From assembly GCA_021521415.1 (NCBI GenBank), contig JAIQDT010003549.1, forward strand, positions 54,677 through 118,676: a DNA stretch of 64,000 nucleotides, in the 5' to 3' direction. Numbering within the stretch: position 1 is the stretch's first letter; each line of letters starts with the position of its first letter. The notes below the pieces were generated by a model. The model made no database searches. It saw only the letters and a program-made list of their open reading frames with translations, and was not told where the DNA came from. The position numbers were made by a program, and so were the translations under genes. Origin of the DNA: Bidens hawaiensis. Its lineage: Eukaryota > Streptophyta > Magnoliopsida > Asterales > Asteraceae. Positions 25,546 through 40,253 of this stretch are shown here, piece by piece.

Positions 25546-27527
25546 TGTAACATCCCAAAATTTATAAAATAATATTAATTATATTATTAATTGTCAGTAA
25601 GGAAGTTTACTCGGGTTAGCGGGAAATAATTAAATAAGTAGGAGTTAGTATGGGTCGGGCTAGTGTTGGGTAATGGATATGGGTTATGGACTTGGGAAAG
25701 AAGGAAGAGACTGTGGGCTTAAGCCCATTATCCATAACTATATAAACCTAAAATTCTCATTTTTCATTCATTTCACACATATTCCATACACCACCAAAAT
25801 ACACACTTAGCTCTCTCTCATCCTACTTTCTTTCTCTAGCCTAAACCAAGAAGAAGAATTGATCCCGACCCGAGGTTTGATAGTATGATTTTGTTTATAT
25901 TCAAACCCGTTAGATTTAGTCACGAAACGACGAGCCGACACTGTTAAACCATTAAAGTCATGAGATCCGGGTGGAATCGGGTATAAACGGAACCTAAGAT
26001 GAGCTTAGGGATCACCCTAGCTCAGATCTGGATCGAACGAGACGAAAAACGATGAAAATGGTGGTGAAATGAGCGAGATCTCGCTTTTCCGGCGAGATCC
26101 CGTTATTCCGGCAGTGGCGGCGCTGGAGATTGTGGTACCAGGTTAGATCTTGTCAGGGAATGTTCTGACCTAACCCTAGTTCGTTAGCTGGAATGTGACG
26201 AACCAACCTTAGTTCGTTAACGGAAACATAATGAATTAGCAAGTAATTCGTTATGACCTTTCGTTAAGCAGGGATAGCGAACTAGAGGCAATTCGTTAAG
26301 TTGATTCGTTAAGAAGAGCTTAACGAACTAATCTCAGTTCGTTATGTTAATTCGTTAAGGAATGAATGACGAACTAAACCTAGTTCGTTAAGTAGTTCGT
26401 TAAGAGAGAACTGACGAATTAACCCCCAGTCCGTTAAGGGTCCAGTTCGTTAAAGGTCTAGTTCGTTAGAGGTTCAGTTCGTTATGATGACCAGTTCATC
26501 ATAAAGGCTAACGATTAACGATTTAACTAATTGGGTAATGATTCAATGAAGTACAATCGGCTTAGACGCGTAAGGATAATTAAGTAGCAATGACAATGGC
26601 TAGAGTAGTATCTGATATTTAGTTATTAAACAGTTAGACGCGCACAGATCGAGAAGGAATAACCATTAGCGGAAGAAGTAACTGAGTTCAGGTGAGTTTC
26701 TAGCCTCATTTCCTTGTTATGTTTTCGGGACTGTGTGCATACTCGATGTGAAGTGTGAATACACTTACCTTAAGTGGTAAGTGTATGCTATAGATGTTAT
26801 ACAAGTAGCTAATATATAATGCTTGTAGGTGCGTGAACGATCTTCGGATATTGCACGTATCACCAAGGTTAGTGACTGTCAAATGGTTATTGGTGTGTAT
26901 GATTGCTATTATGTGACTTGCTTACTATGTAAATGATGTAATGGTATAAAGTGTGTTGTAGACAAGTAGAAGTAGAGTGTGATAGAAGTGGATAGGGGTC
27001 TAGTAAGAGTGTTAGAGTGGCAAAGTGGCATAACGTTATTCGTTATTAAAGTGGAAAAGTGGCATAACGTTATTCGTTATTAAAGTGGCATAACGTGATT
27101 CGTTATTAAAGTGGCATAAGTGGCTAAGCTGTAGGGGTAATTAAGTGGCTAAGCTGTAGGGGTAATTAAGTGGCTTATGTCTTCGGACACGTATATAACT
27201 GCCTGTAGTGGTTGAATGACAAGTTGCTTGATTAACTAGAACTCACTCAGCGTAGCTGACTTTTAATATGCACGCAGGTGATTTGACCAGAGAGTTAGCA
27301 TGAGGATGGCACATGGCATGGATTGAATGGCTGGCATCTGAATATAGAAGAAATGGTATTTTAAATATGATGTTTTAATGTTATAGTTTTAAAGAAATAT
27401 TACTTGTTTTGTAATAAACGGTTAAAGTTTTATATTCCGCGAAAGTTTTAATAAACTTTGATTTGTAGAACTGTGTTTATGAGTAAATCCGACGCTAAAG
27501 TAGGGCTACCGGGAAAGGGGCCTCACA
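25546..27527 (+). repeat. 3' LTR of the gag-only retrotransposon
   Basis: 1982 bp, beginning TGTAACATCCC and ending GGGGCCTCACA, followed by the duplication CCATT. It keeps the TATA box (about 25739), the TTCGTTA block (about 26190-26490) and the tandem repeats of the 5' LTR. Confidence 0.9.
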
Positions 27528-27739
27528 CCATTTTCTTTTATTTTTCTCCGGACCCTTTTCAGAATCAAGCTGTAATTCCATATCTTCACACAAAACACAA
27601 ACATAAAATATTTAAAAGTTGTATAAAAAAACAAACATAAGATAAGAAACACCTAAATCATTCAAATTTATTCTTAAAAACATCCATTTAATAAACATAA
27701 CCAAAATAACATAAATAATAACATAGCGACCTAAACAAG

Positions 27740-28720
27740 TTAATTGTGTCTAGATGTCCATGCATTAAACATAGATGTTGCCAAATTTTGTCTGAAATTT
27801 GTCCATTCATTCGAGGTCCCAATTGTTGTAATATTTTCCACATGTGAGCCTAGATCTTCGTCATCTACATCAGTATTTGTGTCAATAAATTCCTCATCAT
27901 CTAGAGGATCATATGACATTTCTCTTCTAATAAAGTTATGCATAAGACAACATTCAAGTATAATTTTATTTTGTGTCTTGATCGGATAGAAAGATGGGCT
28001 TCTAAGTATAGCCCATCTTTTCTTCAAAACGCCTAAACATCTTTTGATAACATTCCTTGTTGCCGAGTGCTTCATGTTGAAATACTCTTCAGGATTTTCC
28101 GGTCTTCGTCCATTTAGCCAAGTATTCAAATGATATCTTTGACTTCGGAACGGTGCAAGGAATCCCTCTCCATTGGTGTACCCAACATCAACAAGATAGT
28201 AGTTACCTTTAGGCACTTGCAATCCATTCTCTCGGATCATAGCACTACGAAGTATTCTGCCATCCGCATCAGATCCTTCCCAACCTGGTAATGCGTAAAT
28301 GAACTTCATGTCATGTGTGCAAGAAGCAAGTATATTAGTTGTTATATCCCCTTTTCGATTACGATATCTCGGCTTGTCTTCCTCTGGAACTTGTACACTT
28401 ATATGTGTCCCATCTATTGCTCCTAAACATCCCTTGAACCATTTCCATCTTTCATGTGTTGAAATTTCTAATATTGGCTCTGGCTTCTTAAACCGTTCAT
28501 TCTCAAATTGTATAATAGCAACTAAGACATTATTGAAACGTTTTCTTATAGTCTCTCCTGATCGACGAAATTGAAACTTCGCCACTCGATTCTTCACATG
28601 GTGTGCCAAAATGTACAGAAAAATTACCACTTGTTCATCTACTTGGAGATACTTAGACGCCTTCAACTTTTCACCCCTCTCAAATATATTACAAAGTGTA
28701 ATGAAAGTTACCCTATTCAT
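27740..28720 (-). pseudogene. PIF/Harbinger DDE transposase, 5' end disrupted
   Basis: This is the catalytic transposase of the Harbinger element (HARBI1-like DDE nuclease). The open part encodes 326 residues: a helical N-terminal region (MNRVTFITLCNIFE), the first Asp in GCLGAIDGTHI, the PGWEGSDADGRIL block, the second Asp in YYLVDVGYTN, the HLNTWL..R-P-NPEEYFN block and the C-terminal LMHNFIRRE helix. In the RNVI-x-R-x-x-GVLKKRW helix, where relatives normally carry the catalytic Glu (NVIER), this copy has Lys (NVIKR). Upstream codons of the same protein continue beyond the pogo-like insertion at 28743-29684, but one base appears to be missing at the junction. It is probably inactive on both counts. 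Confidence 0.8.
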
Positions 28721-28742
28721 TCTTAGTTGATGAAAACATGTA

Positions 28743-29684
28743 CAGTAGAAACTCGATAAATTAATACTCGATTATTTAATAAACTCTCTAAGATAATATT
28801 TTTTGCCAGTCCCGACTCGGGGATAGGGTGCTAAATTAATAATTCGCTAAAATTATAAGATAATACATTTTTGATAATTTCTTTAGACCCCATATAAAAT
28901 ATAAATTAATAATTCTTTATATATAGCATATTACATGAATGATTTATTAAGGTTTCTTGAAAAATGACTCAATTGTCTTTTGTTTTTTGTTGAAATCAAT
29001 TTCCCCTTGAATCTCGTCTCTAATATTCCTTAGCATGGTAAGAACTTCTGGTGTTGTTTTCTCATAGCTCAACAAGAAATTGTTCAATGTGATTGCCGCT
29101 TCAATAGCTTCGTTTCGTGAAGGGGGCTCCATTGTAGAACTTTCATCATCTTCTTAATCGATATCATCTTTATTAATTCTAATAACGCTTTCAATAATTT
29201 TTTCATCAGTCAACAACTGTGCAACTACATTTTCTTCTGGGTGAGTCTGAACATCTTCGACATCCATTGCATTGCGATAACCCAACTCTTTGATCAAAAT
29301 CTGGAGATCTTGAGTGCTTTCACCACCTTCATCTGAGTTCTCAAAAGTCAAGTTATCTGTTGATCGAAGTTTACAATGACGAAAGCAGTTCGCAATTGTA
29401 TTTGCACGAACATCCATAGCTCATGCTGAAATTGCAAGATTCATTGCAGCTAATACATTTATTTTTGCTGGATTTGCAACCCCTAATTCATAACCCTCCA
29501 AAAGACTTCTATAAAATCGAGTGGAAGCTTGAAAGGTGTTTGTAAACTAAGTATTCTACTATAAATTAATAAAATATTAATTAATATATAAATTAATAAT
29601 TATTAATTTATCGATTAATTAATAACTCTTTTAATTAATAAATTTTGGTGGTTCCAAGTGTATTATTTTATAGAGTTTCTACTG
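28743..29684 (-). mobile_element. Pogo-like (Emigrant/Lemi-type) element with internal deletion
   Basis: TA duplications flank it (28741-28742 and 29685-29686). The terminal repeats are CAGTAGAAACTC on the left and the same sequence in reverse complement on the right (GAGTTTCTACTG), each followed by ATAAATTAATA-type sequence. These termini are very like the Arabidopsis Emigrant MITE and its pogo-like partner Lemi1. It retains only the end of a pogo transposase and is 942 bp long, an intermediate between an autonomous element and a MITE. Confidence 0.85.
28947..29520 (-). pseudogene. Pogo-like transposase, C-terminal remnant
   Basis: Read from about 29520 down, the frame holds a YRSLLEGYELGV-type segment, an in-frame TGA at about 29420, then the ANTIANCFRHCKL motif typical of the end of the pogo/CENP-B DDE domain. 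An acidic linker, another in-frame TAA at 29154-29156 and a C-terminal QKTIESFFKK motif follow. The CENP-B-type DNA-binding domain and the three catalytic acids are absent. This remnant cannot transpose DNA. Confidence 0.75.
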
Positions 29685-31954
29685 TATATCACTTTCATAC
29701 ACTAACCTATGCATATATTCTTTTCTCTCGGGGTAGAACATATTAACCGAGGTCTAATTGGGCACATATCTAAACGTATACTAATAACTATTTGAATTGC
29801 TTGAATATACCAAGTAACCATGTTTAGTATATGTAGCCACAACACATAAAATGCAGCTAGTTTTTCTTGTTTAGGAAGTGGAAAATAGAATTTGAACTAA
29901 ATAAAAACCAAATATTGAATCTCATAATTACCGTGCTTGATGAACAAGTAGAACAAATAATAATAAAATAAACTTTAACAAATAGAACTAAATGATGTAT
30001 AATGGAATTACTAACCTCTGGATTCAACGAGTTAGGGTTTAAGGATCGAATTCTGCTGTGTGACTTCTACTTTGTGACCTTTGCTTTGTGATTATGTGCA
30101 ATTGATTGGCATTATATATAAGCAATTGATCGAACAGAACTGGATTGCGGTCAGCACAGGCAAAATTGGGTCATAAAGGAGCTAGTTCGGCCGTTCGGGT
30201 GGGAACCATGTTTCTAGATATGTGAACCCCAAATCAATGGTACGAGTTTGCGTCGGGTCTGGACCGGCTTGTATACAAACTGATTTGTGAACCGGTTTAA
30301 ATATAGAAAATAGAAAGTTGAAAATATTTTAAAAAGTATAAACAACATAAAATTCATTTTCCATTTAAATTTGTAAATTTAGAAGTTCTAAAACCATAAG
30401 ATCATTAAAAATATATAACTAGAAATTATGATTAAAAAAATACATTCTTTGTATTTATTCTTGGTCTTCGATGTAGTTGTCTTCTATAGTGTTGATTCTT
30501 CGGTGTTGCTAAGGCGTATCAACAAGTCGTAGAAAAAACCGATTCCAAATTAGTTATTGTAGTGGCTTTGATGGTTAGTAAATCTTGGGCGATTGCACCT
30601 ACGATTGGAAATTTAATACTTTTCACCTAGCCAAAATAGTGACAAGAAAATATGTTCCACCACACCTCCCACGCTTGTTTGCTTTGTTATTTCTCTTAAG
30701 AATTATATAAATTAATCGATGAGCTCTTACTTAAGCTATTACTAGATCCTGATGCCACTGATACGTTTATGGTGGTTGTGGAACCATACTTGATATATAA
30801 ACATCAAATATATTTTGAGAACATTTGTTAAATTGGTGTTATGTTTTTGTTGCAATTGCATGTCATTCTCATACAAACTCAGATAACATGTTATATTTTC
30901 AATTAATAATTCAACATGAGGAATAATTAGGCACGGTTTAATTGGCCCAACAAAAAACTAGAGGTGGCTCACTAAAATATTTTTGAACTTTTGCTTTCAT
31001 CGTTCCTATCATTTAGTTAAACAAATCGTTTTGAATTCATACTTCTTTAACACGATTAGTAAAGAACTCGTGTAATTATAAACCCCAACAATTTCTCACT
31101 TGCCTTTTAAAAATCTTGAGCAACTCGATTATATCTTGAATATTTGCCTCTCACCCAAACCATATTATCATGAAACAATTCTAATATTAATCTTTGTTTA
31201 AAATGCTTTCAAACATTTCACATGTCAGAATTCCACCTAGTAAGGGATTTCCACAATTTTTCTAATGATTTGTATATCAAGATATCTATTTCTTTTGAAA
31301 ATGTCAATAAACAAATTTTAACAACGGTTTTTATAGCTTAAAAAATTGAGTGTTTAGCTCGTTGTGCACGACCAAAATGATAATATACGTAACACGTAAG
31401 GTATGAAAAACACATCGTTGCAAATGGGTTTATATTCTAATATTAAAAGTTAAACAACGCTTGTGTTGTTTAAGACATTATCAAACGATATGAAAATATT
31501 TTGTTTTCTTGCTTAAATTTGTTATGACATAATCTAAAATATGAAATATACTTTTTTGTTATGCGGGTTTTCAAATATATGAAATGCAATTGTATGCTTC
31601 ATCATTTGTGATGTTTTGAAATATACCTAGTGAGCGGTAACATACAGGTACAATTTCGGTAAACTGTGTGGAGTCAACCAAACACCGGTAATTTTTTTTC
31701 ATCTAGTTTGTAAGTTTTCAAATCCTAAAATAAAATCCTTTTTTCCCCGTTTACCGCAACTTTAAATAATCGCGTCTAAGAGTAGAACAATTTACATTGT
31801 TGTAAAGTGGTTGGAGAGTTTCTTAAATCATTTTTGTCAAACACGAGTTGTCAAAGTGGTGGAACAACAAACCCTCTTGAATCACGAACTTTGCAAATTT
31901 GTCGCATCGAATTTTCAAAGATTTATATCATGTGCAATTGATGACTGACCTTGA

Positions 31955-34230
31955 TGTAATATTCAGATTTTTCGTTTAATATTTTGTTAGTCGTTACCCG
32001 ACTCGTTTCTATGTTCGGGTTATTTTATCAATAAAACATCGCAATTAACGAGTTATTATTTTATTATTATTATTATTATTGTTTATTATATTTATTTAAT
32101 TTATGCAAAATAACTTTGGAATATATACACTTTTAACCCTAAATTCAAGTTCTAACCAAATATGTATTCCTACCTATAGTCCAGGAACTAAAATGCAATT
32201 CTGCCAAATATTATATTCAACACGTTTACCCAAACCGGTAAACCCATGTTCAAACCCGTAAACCTATATCCAGTTTGACTTCTTGAGCCTTAATTCACGT
32301 CCTCTTGTTGGAATTGATCCATGCATATTATTCATTACGTCTAAAACGACTCTACTGACATAGTTAATTAAGAAATCAAGATCCCAATGATACAAATTGA
32401 CTATTATAAAAACCGTCTATAACTTATTTGGTAATATACAATCTAACGTTGATCATAACTCAATTAATCTTGTCTGCACGATCACATATAGATCGCGATT
32501 CTAACCCCTAAAATCAATTGCAATATTGTTATCTGGTGATACCTGTTCTTGATCTTGTTCCTACCGGCCACATATAGTTCTAATTTACCCTCGTTTTAAC
32601 ATCGTTTAAGTAATTGTTTATATGGTTATGTGCGTCATTAAGCCATCTACATTAACCCTATGGTTAATCAGCCAAACAATTAAAGTTTTGGCTGATTATA
32701 ATTTCATATAATCTGATTATGTATTTGTTTTATGTATATAATAAATTTATTTCATGTTATTACCAACTAACAGCCAAGCGCAGTTGGCTTGGGTGTGTGT
32801 GTTCCAAGTTCATGCCGGCTTGGGGTGCAGGATCGAGCCTCCCCCAGCCGATTCGGTCCTGTTTATTTTTGGAAAACCTTTTTAATAATATAATAATTAT
32901 TTTAAATCATTAAAATACATATGAATATAATAATTAATTAATATATAAACATAACCAACATGTTAGTTAGTTGTTTTTTCGCACTTTGATAAAATTACAT
33001 ATATGTATATAGAGCAATGTTATAATAAGAAGTAGATTTTTCCTAAGAAGTGTAGGAAGTGTGTTTTCACCATTAGATCTAATAAAACACACCGCACAAT
33101 AAAACAAATTTCCATATCCACCGTCTAATCAAGATATCTAAGGCACCAGATTACTTCTTACACTTTTTAGGCACACTTCACTTCATATTATAACCCTTTA
33201 TATATGTGTGTGTGTGTGTGTAAATAACGTAATAAAGGATTTAACAATAAAAATTATAATAGAGTTTTTTTTAATGTAAAATAAATATTTAGAACATATC
33301 TTGCTATTTAACATGTTAAATTAATTATTGGTACAAGTATTTTATAAACAAATCGATTGCATTTTTATATAAATAGTTATTTGTTACAATTTTAATTAAA
33401 AATAACCTTTATAAATAAATAATAATTTAAACAAGTTATTATTTCACAAACACTCGATCAATCTTAAAATCTATATATTAATCCATAGTTAGTTTCCGCT
33501 ATTACTCTTAGGAATTTTCCGTTGATATTTCTCGCCGAGCGTGATGCTTATTTATCTTTCATAGAGAATTTTTTCTCCTTTGCTTATTTGATAAAGTGAG
33601 CAACACATTCCCTTTTTACTCATTTTTAATCGTTTTGGGGACATATGCGTATCTTACATTATTTATATATGATTAGTATTCTCATTAGCAAATTGTTAAC
33701 CTTGTGTGCTATCAATTATTTGCCTAACTTGGTATATGTTAATTTGAACGCATTTGGAGAGGTCCATCATATTCACATTATTAGTATGATCATACTACCG
33801 TCGTAATAGCCAAAACCCACTCATTAATAGCTCATTGGCTTGAGTGTATATCTCATAAGGACAGTTTTGCTCTTTTCATATTATATTGTATTAATTGACT
33901 GATGTTTTACTCACTTAACCTTGAGTTGATAAGTTTATTTTTATTTTATACACATATGTAGATTTTTGTTTGAACTGATTGCAAGATTGGTGAAGCTTTA
34001 TTAATGCTTTAAGTTAGAAGAACTTTATCAAGATTTAAATTTATTAAGACTTTGAATTTGAACTTATTTGTCTTTACTTTAATGGTTATGTACTTTGTTA
34101 TTTAAATTGTTTGGATAATTAATTTAAATTAATAGATATGGTCATTTTTAAATATTGCATGATAGTACATTGAGATATGTGAACAATTAGTTCACGCCCT
34201 GACATTTACGCGTTAGGTTGGGGTGTGACA
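31955..34230 (+). mobile_element. Solo LTR, 2276 bp
   Basis: Perfect 5-bp duplications CTTGA flank it (31950-31954 and 34231-34235). It begins TGTAATATTCAG and ends GGGGTGTGACA. No primer binding site or coding sequence lies inside, so this is a solo LTR inserted in the hAT B relic. A related fragment in reverse orientation is at 6420-6993. It contains a SINE-like insertion near 32770 and a (TG)n microsatellite at about 33203-33220. Confidence 0.88.
32768..32870 (+). repeat. tRNA-derived SINE-like sequence
   Basis: An A-box-like segment (AGCGCAGTTGGCTTGGG) is followed about 50 bp later by a B-box-like GGATCGAGCCTC, the internal RNA polymerase III promoter layout of tRNA-derived SINEs. The 3' boundary and target duplications are unclear. 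It is not a tRNA gene: no cloverleaf can be drawn. Confidence 0.45.
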
Positions 34231-35141
34231 CTTGAGTGGGAGTGTCTTTTAACGCCCGGTATGTTTTGTTATATGGATTCTCATATTTGACTTGACTCGG
34301 ATTTGGAAATGTACCACATTTCTTGCAACTAGTACATTTTACATCGTTTAACATCTCACATAAATCAAGTTGTTGAAAACGTTCCCGGTTGCTATTTGTT
34401 GGTTAAATATTCACAACGGTAACATATGATTTCCATCGCGTGCAATTAACATTTGGTTTGAGCATACACCAACACCAATGGATAATTAGGATTGGCCACT
34501 TTTCATTTGTCATATACTCATAGTTGAACCTTTGAGATTGTATTTTATACTAACTTATGGGGGCCAAATGGTATATAGAACGTCCAAAAAATTGAAGTAA
34601 GATAATAAAAAACAGTCATATGCCTTAGCTGACAACTAATATTTTTTAAACGATTTCAAACCGGTCTGGTCCAAACCGGTTCTTCTACCAAGAAAATCAG
34701 ATCCTGTTTCAAACGACAGTTTCAACCTAGATCAAACCAATTTCTTGATATCTGGTCTAAATTGTTTCAGGTAAAGGTCGAAGAATTGGTTTTTTTGCAC
34801 CTATACTTTAGTGGCGTCCGTTCACAAGAAAAGAAAAACAGAAAGAAGAATGAAACTATCATTATCGTTATCAGCTTTAAAAGATAATCTAGGACGTAAA
34901 CATGACCGATTCATACTAGTTTAAAATTATTTTTATTGTTACCATCTAAAAAATCAACTTTTTAACTAAATAAATTATCAGAAAAGTACCATAATAGTAA
35001 TTTTGGGCATTACATTAAACGGGTTTAATTTAGTTAATAACGCCTTAAATTAAAATATCTTTGTGATATGATGGTGAAATATGTTAAAATAAGATTTTTT
35101 ATATTTTAAAAAGATCTTTTTTTAACTAAAATAGATAATCT

Positions 35142-35459
35142 TTTTTTATATGTTAAAAAAATCTTTACAAGTGAGAAGTAGGGGGATCAAACCTCTTACT
35201 ACCACCAACTTATATGGGAGATATGAGGGATGACCCTGGCTTGCCAGGGTTCGAGTCCTGATCTCACCCGGTTTTACCGGCTTCTCGCTGTCGTGCCGTT
35301 TGGCGGGCGTAGGGGTCGGGTTTTATCCGGTGAATCCCTCAACAGGTGGACCGCTAGGGCTCTGTCCGTCTGGTGTAGTGACCGGCTCGGGCTACCTTTA
35401 GCCAATGGGGGCCGCATACGGGGTACCTGACGTTACTTAGTTGGCCGTTCAAAAAAAAA
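35142..35459 (+). mobile_element. SINE-like retroposon with poly(A) tail
   Basis: An 18-bp direct repeat (AACTAAAATAGATAATCT) flanks it at 35124-35141 and 35460-35477, and a 10-base A run ends it, which is the signature of target-primed insertion of a polyadenylated RNA. GGGTTCGAGTCC at about 35248 matches a pol III B box. I did not find a convincing A box at the expected spacing, so the head may be a different RNA. The GC-rich body contrasts sharply with its surroundings. Confidence 0.65.
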
Positions 35460-35477
35460 AACTAAAATAGATAATCT

Positions 35478-36040
35478 ATAATAGTAACTTTATTGCATTT
35501 ACGCACTTCAAAAACAAAACAAAAAACTTATTGCATGGCATTAAAAGGAGAATCACAACTTAATTAAATTAGAAAGATTTTTCAAATTAATGACGAAAAA
35601 TGTTCATTTTACCAATTAAATTCAATCAAATATTTACTTATCCTCTTTTCTAACAATATTTATTAAAAATCCGGTCAACCTGCTTTTTCAATCCTTAATC
35701 CACGTCGTTTTTAACCAACAATAACTTGTCACTTGTTCATTTCCTCGTCGATTCCCCCATGTTATTTAAACAGTCCCGTCTAGTCGATGAGATTTTCTAA
35801 CATGTCAACAGATGATGTTGTCTTGTTGGCCGAAAATCACATCGATTAATAATTAAAAATGTGACAAGTCGAAATGATTTTCAACAAACATCCTTAAAAA
35901 AGCTGGTCAAATAAACGTTTTATCTGACTTTTTAACTTAAGTGATAAAATAAGTAAATAACCATTTTGGGGATTTTCAATTCATTACCTAAAATGAGTCG
36001 ACTAAAACTTTATGATAATGGAGTAATAAATAAAAAGATT
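35478..36040. other. Upstream region of the P450 gene
   Basis: AT-rich intergenic DNA between the retroposon and the P450 core promoter. I see no gene and no recognisable transposon ends. Confidence 0.4.
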
Positions 36041-36059
36041 CTATAAAAATTCAAAAGTT

Positions 36060-36066
36060 TATAAAA
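36060..36066 (+). promoter_or_regulatory. Candidate TATA box of CYP90A1
   Basis: TATAAAA lies 189-195 bp upstream of the start codon; transcription would start near 36090-36100 and leave a 5' leader of about 150-160 bp. A second TATAAAA at about 36042 is an alternative. Confidence 0.5.
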
Positions 36067-36143
36067 CCTCCAAAATCATACCGACATCGCATTCATTCAT
36101 TCTCCCCTTCATTGTCTCCTTTTTACATTCTGTGTAATCCATT

Positions 36144-36149
36144 CGTGTG
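36144..36149 (+). promoter_or_regulatory. Candidate BZR1-binding BRRE (CGTGTG)
   Basis: CGTGTG matches the brassinosteroid-response element CGTG(T/C)G through which BZR1 represses CPD and DWF4 in Arabidopsis. It sits in the presumed 5' leader, 106 bp before the start codon. A six-base match can occur by chance. Confidence 0.4.
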
Positions 36150-36254
36150 CAGCTTCATCTGCAACACACACACCACACCACACTGTGTGAGAGAGAATCA
36201 AACAAACACCTTCAAAACCACACACTTTCACTTCACTTGTAATCTCTCTCAATC

Positions 36255-39947
<3,693 letters not shown>

Positions 39948-40253
39948 TGCAAAGAGTAAAATACCCCCAAGAAAAAAAAGAAGAAAAAGAGAATGGGTTA
40001 TAATTTTGAAGATTAAAATGTTTCATACGTTTAGGGCGATATAATTTTGCAAGATCATATCAATAATCTTTTTCATTCTCTTGCATTAACATTTATGTGT
40101 ATCCAATGCCTTAAGAAAGCTAACATGATATACATTATGATGTAAGTATATAGGATTAAATAAAAACACTCTTCTAAATTAAGAAGTAAAGAAAGAGCCC
40201 GTAAGCTTTCCAAAACAGACGGGTTGGATTGGCCATGAAACCGGTCAAAACAG
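39948..40253. other. 3' flank of CYP90A1
   Basis: Presumed 3' untranslated and termination region. An AATAAA-like hexamer occurs at about 40156 (TTAAATAAAAAC), about 210 bp past the stop codon; the true polyadenylation site cannot be fixed from sequence. Confidence 0.4.

Larger units (their letters stand above)
21488..27527 (+). mobile_element. Gag-only Ty3/gypsy-type LTR retrotransposon
   Basis: Two LTRs (21488-23446 and 25546-27527) begin TGTAACATCCC and end TTACA/TCACA. The perfect 5-bp duplication CCATT (21483-21487 and 27528-27532) marks the insertion. The 2.1-kb interior holds a primer binding site, a broken gag and a polypurine tract, but no protease, RT, RNase H or integrase. The element is therefore non-autonomous and depended on another copy's pol. 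Gag resembles that of Ty3/gypsy elements with two CCHC knuckles; the exact lineage is uncertain. Confidence 0.9.
20492..27581 (-). pseudogene. Harbinger ORF1, Myb/SANT-like protein, split by an LTR retrotransposon
   Basis: Exon 1 begins with ATG at 27581, runs to the insertion at 27533/21487 and continues to 21177. The Myb/SANT helix KWNENEDENLVSAMLDVLNS straddles the insertion point, and the frame is preserved once the 6-kb element and one CCATT are ignored. An intron with GT at 21176 and TTTTTAG ending at 21086 precedes exon 2 (20492-21085), which encodes the conserved KWRGKKFSHYWDLC block, a basic RKRKRR segment and a helical C-terminus. An in-frame TAG at 21258-21260 interrupts exon 1 independently of the insertion. 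The protein would have helped the transposase at 27740-28720 bind the element ends. Confidence 0.75.
20007..29760 (-). mobile_element. PIF/Harbinger transposon split by two later insertions
   Basis: A GGGTCTGTTTGG terminus at 20007, preceded by TAA (20004-20006), is typical of PIF/Harbinger ends. On the minus strand follow a two-exon Myb/SANT ORF1 and a DDE transposase. ORF1 is interrupted by the LTR retrotransposon 21488-27527 and the start of the transposase by the pogo-like element 28743-29684. Transposase-like codons continue to about 29750 beyond the second insertion. I could not find the matching right terminus (expected CCAAACAGACCC), so the right end is only the limit of supported coding homology. 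Confidence 0.65.
30470..34480 (-). pseudogene. hAT transposase relic (split, no open frame)
   Basis: Nucleotide landmarks of the hAT A transposase recur in the same order. Around 30560-30600 is the dimerisation-domain stretch, with GGTTAGTAAATCTTGGGCGA against GTTAGTAAATCTTTGGCAAT in copy A. Around 31400-31500 is the RNase H-core stretch, with ACATTATCAAACGATAT-GAAA against GCGTTATCAAACGAAATTGA. Around 34310-34390 is the BED-finger stretch. Frameshifts and stops are everywhere, so nothing is translated. Confidence 0.65.
30230..34805 (-). mobile_element. hAT transposon B, ancient copy
   Basis: Collinear, heavily decayed similarity to hAT A covers 30470-31935 and 34236-34480, interrupted by the solo LTR at 31955-34230. 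ACCGGT-type subterminal motifs occur at both margins (about 30262-30300 and 34650-34690). The right tip reads, in reverse complement, TATAGGTGCAAAAAAACC, a decayed form of the hAT A terminus. Ends are approximate. Confidence 0.6.

Noticed and set aside
32768..32870. A tRNA gene
   Set aside because: A- and B-box-like words are present, but acceptor and anticodon stems cannot be paired; it is better explained as a tRNA-derived SINE.
35230..35430. 66-codon open frame in GC-rich DNA
   Set aside because: It lies inside the SINE-like retroposon, crosses the B-box-like segment, and has no protein-like composition.
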